Source of the DNA: Megamerina dolium | Lineage: Eukaryota; Arthropoda; Insecta; Diptera; Megamerinidae | DNA length: 64,000 bases | NCBI GenBank assembly: GCA_963854835.1 | Contig: OY978528.1 | Location: 54,098,508-54,162,507 of the forward strand | Reading direction: 5' to 3' | Shown here: positions 36,601-48,630 of the stretch, in pieces | How the letters are laid out: every line of letters begins with the position of its first letter | Numbering within the stretch: the stretch's first letter is position 1 | Translations under genes and position numbers: made by a program | Notes under the pieces: model-generated | What the model saw: the letters and a program-made list of their open reading frames with translations, nothing else | Databases searched by the model: none | Told to the model about the DNA's origin: nothing

Positions 36601-39600
36601 AACAACAGCGAATTTCACCGTCAGCGATAGTTGCCGATCCGGCTGCCACACGAGCAACAACAGATGTTTTTAATGGTCCATTACAAGTGAGCTTACCACC
36701 TGAGATAGGTAATGATAGCTTGCAATGGAAGAACGATATATCACGTTTGGAGCGTCAATCGAGTGAAGCCCATGGCATTATGATGATGGGTAATTTGGCA
36801 AGTACAGTGCGATCTCGTCCGGTACCGTCCGGACAGTTCACGGCCGGCCATGTGCCCTCGTCGATGTTCAAACAACAAACAGTCGATGTTATCTCGAGTA
36901 TTAGCAATAAGAAAATGCCACATCTCTTTGGCCAGGCACGATTTTCGAAGCGCGACTCGAACAGCATTAATATGAGACGTCTGCAAGAGAGCGATTCGTT
37001 GAGTGAAAACGAGGCCGCACCCGAACCACCGCCTCGTCCGGATTCTGTATCGCATGCTGAACCGCCGCCATTGCCACCAAAGAAACAATTCAATGATATT
37101 ATTATACGTCCGCGTGTAACATCTGGCAATGCGGTGCCATCGTTGTCCTCGAACAGTATGTCGACCAGCCGATATGAATTTCTGAATTCCACTACAAAGT
37201 CTGCTGTTTTGGTAACACGAGATGGTGGTGATGTACCACCCATTCCGTTACCATCGCGGCGAGTTGGACGATCTGATGGTACATATCCTGGACCGGGAAG
37301 ACCACGAAAGCCGGGACATACTGAGGATGATTATTTGGCTCCGATCGGTACTAATGTTGCTGCCAGCAGTAATGCTAGTGGTGGTGCAACAGATGTGCCG
37401 CCATTGTTACCGCCACCCACCCAGATCTCTACACGAGCTCGTGGTAGACAGCTCGGCCACGTTAGATCACATGATAATTATGAAAATAAAAAGGAAATAC
37501 TACAGCAGCAGCAGCAACAACAACAACAGCAGGAGCAGCAGCAGCAGCAGCAAAAGAAATCACAGCAAGCTGCAGATGAAAACACACTGCCGCCAGCTTC
37601 TATCTTACCAGACATCACACTTAGCCAATTACTTACCCTCGGCATTGATGAGCTTGCCGTTAAGCTGAATGTACCCACTAGCAAGCTCAGCACAATGACC
37701 CTTGTCCAGTTGACATCATATCTTTCAGAATTTATTGAGAAATCAAAGTCATCGAATGCGGCAAAAGCTAGTACCAAAGAGCAAAACCCGGAGGGATCAT
37801 CGGTGTTCAAGGTGAATTTTGATCAGCAGGGTACATTTGTTGCCAAATTCGATGACACTTTCGGCGAAGATCTTCCCGCCCATAGCAATCAAGCGAAAGA
37901 TGAATTCATTGCAAATTTTGCAGAATTTAATGAACCACCCAAAATGGCCCCACCAGTTCTAAGAAGACGAGAAATCGATGCAGCCGCTGTACCGCCGGCA
38001 GATCGTTATGCAGTATTTCGTGAAATTATCGATCAAGAGTTGCAGGATCAACAAGAGGCGACCAATCTAATGGGTGATATTACACCACCCGACGATATTG
38101 TCAGTGCTACAGGCAGCGCCACTGCAATGAACAGTGAACAGCATGAGCTAACAGCATCTCGATTTGAAGCATGCTTCGATAATGATGATTTTCTTAGCTC
38201 AGCACAAAATCAGCAACCGCAACCACCTAAAATCGATACGAAAATAACTGAAGTTGTGGCACAGGCCAAAGATCGCTATGCCGCATTGCGCGACATTATA
38301 CTAGTGGAGAATTTATTCGAGACAAAACCAACAGCAATGACAGCACAAGATACTGAAAAGGATCTCATGCAGGATTTCCCCGAATTTAGTGATGAATTCA
38401 ATGAAGATGAACGCCCGCAATCAGAAGTTATAGATACGGGTATAGGAGATGGTCGTAATTTATTAGTTGGACCCTCATCGTCCACACTAACTGTGGAGGA
38501 GGATGATGATGAAGATGTTGCTGCTGAAAGTAGCAATGACAGCAACGACAAAGATGTTGGTGATATTGATGCGACTGCAAGCGCAACTGAAGATCAATAT
38601 GAGAAATTATCCATGTCAACGCCGCAGCAATTCGATGATGAAAATCAGAAAACGTTGGATTCAAACACCATAATTTGCGCTAAGGAGGATAGTAATTTCT
38701 TAACAGTTGCTAGTGTCAGTGGTTTGTCATCATCGAAAGATGATTTAGAAATTGACGATCTAATGCAACGCGCAATATCAAATTTGTCGCTTGATTCACG
38801 AGATCGTATTTCACCAGTAAATTCTGCAAATATTCCAGTATCAAATAGTTCATCGGCTGCACCATCACGTCTCAATGAATCGCACATGAATACGCTTACA
38901 GCGCAGCCTCTACAACAATTTAATGACATGAGTACATCACCGATACCACTGCAGAGATCGCCGGTACCAGCAAATGTACCACAACAAAATCAAAAGGATA
39001 AATCTCCCAACTCCAAGTCGCCACAAGTTTCACCGATACTATCTCAATTGTCGGCGGTTTCGAATTTAATTGATACAGCCTCTAAGCAAATGAGTGGCAG
39101 CGATATTATATCCGCTCAATCTCATCCAGCAATAAAAGAATCTTGGGCCACGTTCGATTCACCAAAGACTGAAACAGGTGATAAACGTTCTGTAAGTCGC
39201 TCTGGCAAGTCGGTGAAATGTGCATCACTCCACTTGCCACCACCACCGCCATCGAATACATCGCAGAATGATACAGCTGAGTCGCCGTGCTCTTCGGATC
39301 CACGTGATGATGGTTGGAGCCGTGGTGGTGGTAGTGGCGGTGGTAGTGGTGGTAAGCGCTGGTCCAAAAAGGAGCGACAACAAACGTCTTCGTCATCACG
39401 CGATTTAAGTCCATGGGATGATGAAGCACCTGACTATCAAAAACAGAATCGCATGATGATGGCACCATCATTACAATCAGGCCAACCACCGCAAGCTGAT
39501 CGACACGGCTACTATATGCGTCATGCCAGACGAATGAATTCCTGCGATGAAGATTATGAGTAAGTTTGAATAAAAGTACCTATACAAAGTACCTATACAA

Positions 39601-42600
39601 AGTACCTATAAAGTACCTATATAAAGTCTACCTATACTATAAGGCATATTATGAATTTCACTTTCTATCGTTGAAATGAAATGACGATTGCAATGATGAG
39701 TGAAATTCAGAAAATGTCTTTAGTATACAATAGCTCTGAAATAATTCCTTTTTTTCTTCTGTTGCAGTTATGAGGAGGAACTGAGTAGTCGACGTGATTA
39801 TCGCAAATTTAAACAGGGTCTATCACGCAGTAGAGATAATTTTGCCATGGGTATATATACAAATATTAATCATTCTTTGAACATTTTCCATAAAGAACTC
39901 ATATAAATATTTGAACTCTGCGTACTATAGAATCTCCAATTTGGTATCATCAGCCACCACATCACACTTGGTCACCTCAGGATATGGAACAATCAATGCG
40001 ACTTCGTTCATTTGATCGTAATGCTTACGAACGCACCACATATGGACCACCGATTTATGAGAAGCGCGGTGTGGTTGTTCCTCCACCACCACCAAGTGGT
40101 ATCTCTAGTTATGATCGGCGTAGTGGTGGTTATGAAAAGCGTAAATATTATCGTGATTATACGCGTGCCAATTATGATTATGATGACTATGGTGGATCAC
40201 CACCAATGCCAGAACGTTATCGAGACGGGGGCAGTTTTGAAAAGCTGAAAATGGGTCGTCGTTCCGATTATGAGAATATCTATGATGACAGTCGCATTGG
40301 TGGAGAAGGAGGAGGAAGAGGGGCGTACAAATCGCGTAGTGACTACATGTACGAGCGTGATCGTAAATCGTTCGATCGTGAAAGTGTTGAATCATATGAG
40401 AGTGCATCACGTCGGCGCCGCAGTTTTGGAAGTGGCGATGTCTACGGCAGCTTAGAGAGTCGCGAAGAATTTCGTGATCGTTATATGGGAGGAGCAGAGA
40501 AAACGCGTTCCTTACGTAAAGGAATGAAACTACGTGCCACTGGAGATATTGATTACGAACAAGATTCCGAAAATGATTTCCATCACATGCCTCGTGGTGG
40601 AATGCCTGACACACGCAGCTTACAGCGACCGAATCAATTGTCCACTATCAGTGGTGGTGGTGTTGGTGGTGGTGCTGGTGGTGTTGGTGGCATGTCTAAT
40701 GTTCAGATTCGTATGCGCAAGAGCAGTGGTTCAAGTCCGTGGGATGGTGAAGGTATAGAAATTATTTCGAAAAAATGTTTCCTACTGCAACAAATTTCTT
40801 TACATACGCAGAGCCTCCTTTGCCGGGACAAAAATCATGGAAACGACCTTCGAGTGCCGCCGATTCCGAACGTCGATTGACAGAGAATCGACGTGCTGCA
40901 ACTCTGGGTCTGGGGCAAACACCATCTGGATCGGATGGTGAGAAGGAACGACGGTAAGTTAATTACATATGATAGGAGTGATTTAGCAAAACGTGATCAA
41001 TTAATTTGTTGCAATTTTTTTGGAATTTTGCTAATTTTGTATATTTCGGCCTATTTATTATTATTAAGGCTATGAGGCACCGCGACCTGAAGATCTATTT
41101 TTTTCGGTCTAAAATATGTTTGAATATATACTGGAAATTAAAAAAAAATGATTCTTCATGATAAAATGGACTTAAAAACAAAATTTTGCATCAAAGATAG
41201 ACAAATCCAAGAAATTTATTTTTCGCATCGCATACAAAAAAGTTGTATAATTACAGGAATAGAGCAGCCATTCGAATGAATGTGAATCCATGGCCGGATT
41301 TTCGCCATTAACCTCAGTTTTCTTTCTGACCTCAAAAATATTGTTTTCGGCTATTTTATCAAACATTTTTGAACTTAGAAAGAACCCACAGGATGATGGT
41401 CGAAATCTTGGATTTCGGTTTGGGATTTAAATGTGACTGATCTGGTCCTTCACATTTCTACTTTTTCTTCTCAAAATTCATAGAATGCGGTTAATTTGGT
41501 CCGTCAGATACCCCACCTTTTTTGGGGCTGTAAAATATCTCTCGATTTGTTAACTATTCTGAGAAACATGTTTTTCACGTTTGTAAAGTCACCGTTTATA
41601 TATTCACCCCTATTAACGTAGTCGACATCGACATAAACATCGTTCGACAAATTAGCAGATAATCGATTAAATACTTTACCTTTCATACTGTAGATATCGC
41701 AAGAAGCAACGCCCGCGCAATAAAGATTTCGCTCCTGGTGGTGGCGGTGGTGGTGTTGGTGCAGCACCAGGTGGTGGACGCTATAGTGCCGGTTCACATA
41801 CACGCGATAATTATGACTACATAACATATGACGATGATGATGATGTTGACGATGAAGATTATGTGGATGAAGATTACGATGAGCCACCAACAGATGAGGA
41901 CAAATTTGAGCGCCTCAATCGAAGACGTACCGAAATGCATCAGCGCATGCTGGAGAGTGAGCGTCGACAACATGCTTTGGGTAAAGTTTCGCTGAGCGCA
42001 TTCAAGTGTGGCGTCACGGTAACGCCAGCAGCAGCGATGGCGACACCATCTGCGATTGCAAATACAGCGTCCACAGTATCGTCGTCCACAATATCGAAGA
42101 AGTATAATAGTGGAAATGGGCGTGTTGTTGGTGTCGAATACGACTACGACGACTACGAACAAACACCAACGCCACGGTCGAATACGAGCGCAAATGGTAG
42201 TGGTGCTACACATCCGCCGACTGGAGATAGCACCAAATTTAGCTTTGACGGTGGTTTTGAGTCGGATTTCAATCAGAACTCACCGCCACCAGCGCCTGCA
42301 GGAACAGCATCGAGCTGCAATTCCACACCGGCTCCAGTAGGAGGAGGTGGCGGCAGTAGCAGTGGCGTCATCGTAACGCCAGCGACTAAATCATCGTTTC
42401 GTTTTTCGAATGATTTTTCAGAACGTGAAAAATCGTTTGCACAAAATTCTACAAGCGGTAGTAGTTTGCAACAATATGATTTGGATGCGCCAGCTGGCAG
42501 CTCACCCACATCTCAGGCAACACCACCGGTCATTACACAAAAGTTACGCTTTGATGATAATGTGAAAATATCACGTTTCGATGATGCCGCCTTCGAAGAT

Positions 42601-42948
42601 GACTTTTCAAATGCGAAATTCGATTTCGAAAAAGAGGATCAATGGCATGCTGGATCATTACAGGCGACCGCCAGTGCTGCTGCAGCTAAAAAGCACAATT
42701 TGCGTAATAGTAAATTGCAGCAGCGTCAAGAACTGATCAAAAAGTCTGAATCGATAAATATTTTCGCAAAGAAATCGGAAGATCCCTTTGAGGATGATGA
42801 ATTTTTTAAGGGGCCTGGGGATAAGATGCTGACAAAAGATGATACAAACGGCAAACGTGGTAGTATTGGAGGAGGGAATAGTGAAGATGGTAATAATTTT
42901 CAATGGGATGATGATAATAATTTTGCAAAATTTGATGAAAATATGTGA
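33626..42948 (+). CDS. Dab: Disabled (Dab) PTB-domain endocytic/signalling adaptor, ten coding exons
   Basis: Exons by splice-site reading: 33626-33731, 33816-34174, 34230-34520, 34593-34775, 34832-35339, 35704-39559, 39768-39850, 39931-40752, 40812-40953, 41694-42948. All introns are GT-AG and the total of 7605 nt stays in phase (about 2534 residues), somewhat longer than the fly orthologue as I remember it. The start MVKSLVSKLS and exon 1-2 join (NYVKHRNDPGRFF) match Dab. The PTB domain covers residues about 36-180 and includes ARGDRMCQEALQDLK and GYIFGSPDSGHRFFGIKTDK. The tail has DPF motifs near 730-760, a Ser/Thr run near 625-680, proline-rich SH3 ligands (PPPLPPKK) near 925-946, a Leu-rich helical segment near 1116-1160, polyQ near 1081-1103, acidic patches and an Arg/Tyr-rich exon 8. 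In flies Dab links NPxY-bearing receptors to clathrin and acts with Abl, Sevenless and Notch pathways. Confidence 0.95.
39573..39635. repeat. AAGTACCTATA minisatellite in a Dab intron
   Basis: Four to five tandem copies of a 10-14 bp unit around AAAGTACCTATACA lie immediately after the splice donor of exon 6 (39560). The unit contains no alternative donor. It is short enough to be a slippage-prone length marker. Confidence 0.85.
40954..41693 (+). other. Long last intron of Dab (740 bp)
   Basis: This is the largest intron between coding exons of the gene (donor ACG/GTAAGT at 40954, acceptor CATACTGTAG at 41693). Other internal introns are 55-364 bp. I see no nested gene or clear repeat. Several frames on both strands are chance. 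Confidence 0.75.
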
Positions 42949-43598
42949 TTTGATCAATTGTTTGCTAAGCATACAAAAATTATGCTTCCTTCCGTCGGTG
43001 GTGCAAACAAATATATAAACGACAATGAACAGAACGATGTTAGGACTGATGATGATAATGATGATTTCGAGGATGACGATGATGACGACGGTGATGAGGA
43101 AGAGGGGGAGGAAGAGTGTGAGCAGGAGGAGAAGGATGAAATGAAATATGATGCGGATGAACACGATAAACAAAAATATGAGTACGACGAAGAGGATAAC
43201 TATGCAGAGATTAATGTTGTCACTGAGCGTGACTATTACTACATAACGAATTTGAATGATTATTACAATCAGCAACAACGGCAAAAAACTCGCCCATATT
43301 GTAATAATATGAGAAACCCGAATGGCAGCTCTATGTTTGATAAAAACACTTTAAATGTAACTGAGCAGCAACAACGGCAGCAGTACCAGCAGCAGCAGCA
43401 GCAGGCAACAATTAAGAGTACTCTATTACGCAATACGAAAAGATGTAGACGTAAGTTTCTTTCGTTTAATATCCTAATGAAAAATTTCATAATGTATCGT
43501 TTTAAATATGATATACTATAGGCAAGAATACAGTCGAATATATATTAGCCGTAGGTACTGTATACAGGGCATTGTTAAATGGGAGTTTATTGTCATGA
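42949..43598 (+). other. In-frame open extension after the Dab stop, with a possible extra exon
   Basis: After the TGA at 42946-42948 the same reading frame stays open for 167 codons to 43450. It is strongly acidic (a Asp/Glu-rich stretch at about 43045-43200), then Tyr/Asn/Gln-rich with a polyQ run. At 43451 there is a good donor (GAC/GTAAGT) and at 43520-43521 an acceptor (ATACTATAG). Splicing out these 71 bp keeps the frame and adds KNTVEYILAVGTVYRALL and a few more residues to a TGA at 43596-43598, about 192 residues in all. Alternating GAT/GAC and GAA/GAG codons look more like coding than simple-repeat drift. It could be a readthrough product, an alternatively spliced C-terminus that skips the TGA, or 3' UTR with chance openness. 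Confidence 0.5.
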
Positions 43599-45940
43599 TT
43601 ATGCTATTGATTGCCATAGATATTAGTTTATAAATAAAAATATAAAAAAGAAATACTCAAACGGGCACTATTTACAATTTTGGAAGCTTTCCAGTGTGTA
43701 TAGCTATGTACTTTGAAGCAGATACATACAATAAATGCTGTTACTTGATTTTGCATTTTTCTTTAGATAACATTTTATTTAATAACATAAATAGTAGCGG
43801 GTAATAAGCAAAGAATTAAGTGGTAATGGAACAACTCCCATTTTAAACAAGAGGCCTACATATAGAGAATTAAATCAATGCATAATAATTGTATATTAAT
43901 TTAATATGTGTTTTAATCTTACACACATATTGATATTGATGCTGATGCTGATGATTATTATTGTTTAAATATTTAATGGAATTTATATACCATATATATA
44001 CATATATGTATATATAATATTATAAAATTGTATATAGTTAGAAGATCAAGTAAATAAGAGATATTGAAAAGTAACATTCATTATTTATTCATATTTATTA
44101 TAAAATATTGTATTGTAATTGTATATAAGAAAGAATATATAAATATTATTTGCAAATACATGTATTTACACATATAGACATTCTATCTACTTACTACCAC
44201 AATACCCCATTTAACGATAGTCTCATTTATGCAATATCTATACAAAACACAGTTCGCAAACATCAAATAATAACAATGAGAGGTCTAATTGCAAAATTAC
44301 AAAATCTAAGCTTAATCCTTAAATGCTTACTGTTTCTTTAAAGATGTTATTAAGCCGAAAGTTACGAAATGCATTTATTTCTTGGAAAATAGGTAATTGT
44401 CATCATTTAGAATACAATAGATTTCTCCAAAGGTTTCGAAAAGTATGCCAACACTTTAATATTTGTAATAAAGTTTTCAAATAAAAGTTGTTGCTTGTTT
44501 TAAATTACAGATGCAAATTACACACACGAATTCGTTTTCTATGGCTTAAAATTCCACGGCAAGAATTTCAAACTGAAAATTAACCATTCCAAATTGTATC
44601 GAGTTTCTCAAAAGTCGAGCTTTTGTGTCTGTGTTAGTACTACCAGATTTTCGCCTAAAAATGCAATGTCCTTATAATAATGCTCTATTATGTTTCTTGT
44701 TTTGATATTGCAAAAAGTCTTTTAGACTTCTTACAGAGGCAAATTTCGTAAAAGTTTCGATACGCTTTGTTTTTTTAGGTGGAAAATTCTATAGGAAACG
44801 AAAAAGTCTGCATATTGAATAATAGTTTATCAAGTAGTTTCGCTAAAATTTATCTAAATGCACCCATGTTCATGTATTTCTTTTCTAAAGTTTCAATTTA
44901 TCCAACAGTGTATGATTAGTCTTCAGGGTCTATATGTATTGCATGTATAGTGACTGGAATATAAAAGAAGGAAAATATAATAAATAATTTGATATTCTTA
45001 CAATAGCAACGCTTTCAAATGTGTTGCATGTTATATACTCTCCGAAGAATTGTTATTGATACTACTATCTGCATATTTAATATCTAATAAATACTATTAG
45101 AACTAACTAAATATTATTGCTACTATTACATACGATATATTGATATTTTCACTACGAACCACAACAGGTACTACTAAAAAAACTACATACATAATTGCAT
45201 ATTATCCTAACCTCTGAATATCTGTTTATACCCATGTGTATATAATACACTTGCATGTAACGTAATGTCAGAACAATTCACCTAATCAATACTGTACTTG
45301 TAGGTATTTCATTCTACTTATATATGTATTTGTATTCAAAGTAGGTATATAGAAAGAAAAATAGAGAACAAAAGGAAATGAAATTAAAACTAGAAAATGA
45401 TAATGTTGTGTGGCGAAAAAAACAAAAATTCGAACAATGATGCTTTAGTATAAGTAGGTACATATAAATATGGCACCAAAAAGCACCAAAATTGTATGTT
45501 CATGTAGCAAATCGATTTGTGGCATACAAATACATGTATGTACAAGTATCTGTACACATACATTTATACTAGTAGTTATATGTATTTTTAATTTTAAGTG
45601 ATAACTAAATAAAAGTTATTAAAAAAAAACTCATAAATTAATTGAAAAGAATCATTAAATATTGAAACAATATATTGATGTGCTAAAAGAAGTAAATATG
45701 AAATTACAAAAAAGAAAACATTCATCAATATCTATGCATTCTCGTATATCAAGTATATGTATAGTACATACATTTTTGATTTTGATGAGAATTTGATAAA
45801 TTATTATAAATACTATATTATTGATTAAATGAAAAAATTAAGAAATTAAAAATAAAGTAACAAAATAAATAAACTCAATTAAAAAAATATAGAAAGAAAA
45901 TGTTTTTTGAACTATTATATCAATGCGAAATGTCTTTAGG
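43599..45940. other. Dab 3' untranslated region and downstream non-coding DNA
   Basis: Candidate polyadenylation signals AATAAA occur at 43633-43638 and near 43728, and several more follow. The rest is AT-rich with CATATATA-type runs near 43990-44010 and no coding signal. Confidence 0.5.
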
Positions 45941-45949
45941 TTGAGGTTG

Positions 45950-46195
45950 AGTTAGGTTATGTGGCTGCTCTCTCTCTGAGAGGACACACTTAGGCCAGAA
46001 AGGCCCATTGTGATACCACCGAGCTTCTCTTCCAATACTGTTAAGCGTGTTAAATTTGGACAACATTAAAAGGGACCTACTTATATTAGCCGGTTCCGAA
46101 TGGCATTGTAACATCACTTTAACTTAGTTTTGTCACAGAGATCTTTTAAGAAGCATTTTTGGCAAATTGTGACTGCTGGAAAAATTGCCAATTCT
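45950..46195 (-). repeat. SINE-like element, inverted copy
   Basis: The complement carries the family core in order: an AATTCTTCCAGCAGT-like segment, GATCTCTGTGACAAA, CGGAACCGGCTAATATAAG, TAGGTCCC, CCAAATTTAACACGC, AACAGTATTGGAAGAG, then a GGTGGTATCACAATGGGCC and CTGGCCTAAGTGTGTCC tail. This tail differs from the GCCCTTTGGGGCTTT tail of other copies and matches the copy at 58183-58525. It faces the next copy head to head. Confidence 0.8.
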
Positions 46196-46200
46196 TGCAG

Positions 46201-46530
46201 GCCGCAGCTGAGTAGTTACTGCATTGACCTTCTGATCTGTAGATCGTGGGTTCAATGCCCGGATGAAGCACAATTTTAATATCGAAGGGATTTTTCTTTC
46301 GAACGGTACCCACCTGTTGGCAAACAATTGGCTATTCTTCCGGCAGTAAGAATTTTCCATGAAAAAGCTTCTAAAAAGAGATCTGCGATGTCACAAGGTT
46401 TCTACCTTACGGAACCGGCTAATATATGTAGGTCCCTTCTAATACTGCCCAAAATTTAACACGCACAACAGTACTGGACGAGCAGCTCGGATAAAGGGGC
46501 CATCGGGGGCCACATATAAATTTTTTTTAT
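46201..46530 (+). repeat. SINE-like element, near full-length copy
   Basis: The head resembles a tRNA promoter: CAGCTGAGTAG fits a degraded A box, and GGGTTCAATGCCCGG at about 46250-46264 fits a B box. The body then follows the family order (TTTCGAACGGTACCCACCTG, GGCTATTCTTCCGGCAGT, CGGAACCGGCTAATATATG, CACGCACAACAGTACTGG) and ends with GGGGCCACATATAAA and a T run. It has no coding capacity and would depend on LINE enzymes. Confidence 0.82.
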
Positions 46531-46900
46531 ATGAGGCCATTGGCCTGCACGAACAAGTCAATCCATATTTCAACCTTGGATAGCAAATGCATGAAAATTT
46601 AGTTGAAAATTGACGCTCCACAATGATGTATTTCAGACTCTTTCGTCATTATGCCCTAAAAGAACACGCTGTATACACGTTTTTGACGAAACCCAACTTT
46701 TTCTTCTCGAATTATACAGCCACACGAAAAACTCTCAAATCCGGGGTTGTTTTGATCCAGTTAGGTTGCGTTTCGCTCTTAAGCTTAACAAAACTCTGAT
46801 GAGAGCTGAAACATTCATAAAAATACTCAGAATCGACTTTAGAGGAGTAAAATGTGTGATGGACACCTATTAATTTTTCCTCCACAATATTTTTTCTGAA
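46531..46900. other. Non-coding stretch, nothing assigned
   Basis: Moderate-GC sequence without recognisable motif. Frames at 46610-46873 (+) and 46712-46903 (-) lie opposite each other and neither shows a domain. Confidence 0.4.
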
Positions 46901-47172
46901 CACACTGATCTCATATCTTTACTCTTTAGAGGCGTTTCTATACAAAATTGACGTTTTTATAAATTTCGCTCCCACCACTACTAGGAAGTCCATAGATTCA
47001 TCAACATTCATTTCCAAAACGACAAATAACTCCATAATTGCCGAGGAATTGTCCTCTAGAATAGTAAAATATATGGCGGACCACCATTATTTATTTTGTC
47101 TCACCCATCAACCTCTTAAGGGTGCCTACTTTCAAAATTGATGTTGTCTCAATATTATTATAGTATGTTTGT
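46901..47172. repeat. Dispersed repeat copy (shared with 23686-23970)
   Basis: Colinear, diverged match to the copy in the left half of the window. Shared words include CGACAAATAACTCCATAATTG, GAGGAATTGTCC, a GACCNAC-type stretch and CCTCTTAAGGG. Neither copy shows protein remains. Confidence 0.5.
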
Positions 47173-47891
47173 GAAAGTGCTGGGGGGTTTAAAGTATTTA
47201 AAGGGAATAATCCACAGACGTTAAATCGTAAAATTGTTTTGAAATTGCCATTTTTACGAAAAACCTGTTCTCCGGAAATTTCTTTCCCAAAGAAATGTAC
47301 GACATTCTTTAAATTGCTATTCTTAAAATACATCTTAATATATCTACATATAATATAATAATATAATCGCTTGTGTATCGATGCTCATGTATTTAGTTAT
47401 AAATGATGGTAATGAAAACAAAAATGACTTCGATATACTTGGACGAGTTTATGTCTACGTGAGAGTAAAGTCATACATATTTATGTATTAAATTGATTTC
47501 TGAAAGTTAACAAAATATTGCGTTGGTAAGGTCATCGCAGTCCCCCACCCAATTATTATGCGTTAAAAATTGGTGGCATGCATGTTAAAGACAACGACAA
47601 CAACAACAACAGCACCAGAAGAATGAATAATGCAAATGTACGAGTATAGTATGTAAGTACTTTGTATGAATATCAGCAATCAATTTGTAGTACAATGGAT
47701 GACACTACAATATACGTAGCCATAAGACACTTTAATTATTCATCGCTATATTAGTTGACATTGATTTACTAAGTGCTTTATGCATGTATAAATATTTTGA
47801 CTATTTCTCATATACATATACATACATAACTATATTCGATTCATATACGTATATTTACATTAAAATGGTGAAATATTCCGAAATTTTCAGA

Positions 47892-47899
47892 TATAAATA
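47892..47899 (+). promoter_or_regulatory. TATA box of the 48-kb cuticle gene
   Basis: TATAAATA lies 84 bp upstream of the inferred ATG at 47976, leaving room for a start site near 47920 and a short leader. This fits the strong TATA promoters usual for cuticle genes. Confidence 0.65.
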
Positions 47900-47975
47900 A
47901 GACGCAAGTGAGTAAATTGGATTATCATCGTTTCTGGGTTGAATCATAAAGAAATACAAACTACTAACACACAAT

Positions 47976-48589
47976 ATGTTCAAATACGTACGTTGTCCTA
48001 TGGTTTGATTATCGGAAGTTAACAAATATTTTAATGCTTTTTTCAGGCCATTGTTATCTGCGCTATCTTCGCCTGTGCTACAGCTAAACCCCATCTTGCT
48101 GCTGCTCCTTTGGTTGCTGCACCTGCCGTTTTGGCTGCTCCGGCTCCAGTTGTCACCGCAACGAGTAGTCAAGTGATTGCACGCAATCACAATGGTATTG
48201 TCGCTGCACCGGTTATTGCTGCTGCCCCAGTTGCTGCTGTTGCACCAGTTGCTAGATTTGCTGCTGCCCCAGTCGCTGCTCCACTAGCTGCTGCCCCAGT
48301 AGCTGCTGCCCCAGTAGCTGCTGTTGCACCAGTTGCTAGATTTGCTGCTGCCCCAGTCGCTGCGCCACTAGCGGCTGCCCCAGTAGCTGCTGTTGCTCCA
48401 GTTGCCAGATTTGCTGCTGCCCCAGTTGCTGCTCCACTAGCACATGCACCAGTACCTGCTGTTGCTCCCGTTGCTGCCGCTCCATTTGCCGCTCCTTTAG
48501 CAGCTCCAGCTTTTGCAAGATACGCTGCTGCACCATTCACCTATTCTGCTGCACCTTTGACTTATGCTGCCTCAAATTTATTGTGGTAA
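47976..48589 (+). CDS. Ala/Pro/Val-rich secreted cuticle protein, retinin-like
   Basis: Two exons: 47976-47987 codes only MFKY, followed by a 59-bp intron (GTACGT to TTTTTTCAG) and exon 48047-48589, giving 184 residues. The start is a hydrophobic signal peptide (MFKYAIVICAIFACATA) with likely cleavage before KP. Residues about 40-60 hold SSQVIARNHNGI, the core shared with two neighbouring genes and typical of the retinin-like group of low-complexity cuticle proteins. The rest is tandem: a unit of about 28 residues containing APVAAVAPVARFAAAPVAAP appears about three times between 48220 and 48450. The end is tyrosine-containing (FTYSAAPLTYAA...LLW). Inferred role: secreted structural component of the exoskeleton or corneal lens. 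A polyadenylation signal lies at 48625-48630. Confidence 0.9.
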
Positions 48590-48624
48590 AACGTTAGTTT
48601 AAACGGCAAGCTGTGATGTTTTTA

Positions 48625-48630
48625 AATAAA
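48625..48630 (+). terminator. Polyadenylation signal of the 48-kb cuticle gene
   Basis: AATAAA 36 bp after the stop codon, followed by an A-rich tract. It is the nearest canonical hexamer. Confidence 0.7.

Noticed and set aside
48187..48540. 117-codon minus-strand frame rich in Gly/Ala/Thr
   Set aside because: Antisense shadow of the GCT/GCC/CCA repeats of the cuticle gene at 47976-48589.
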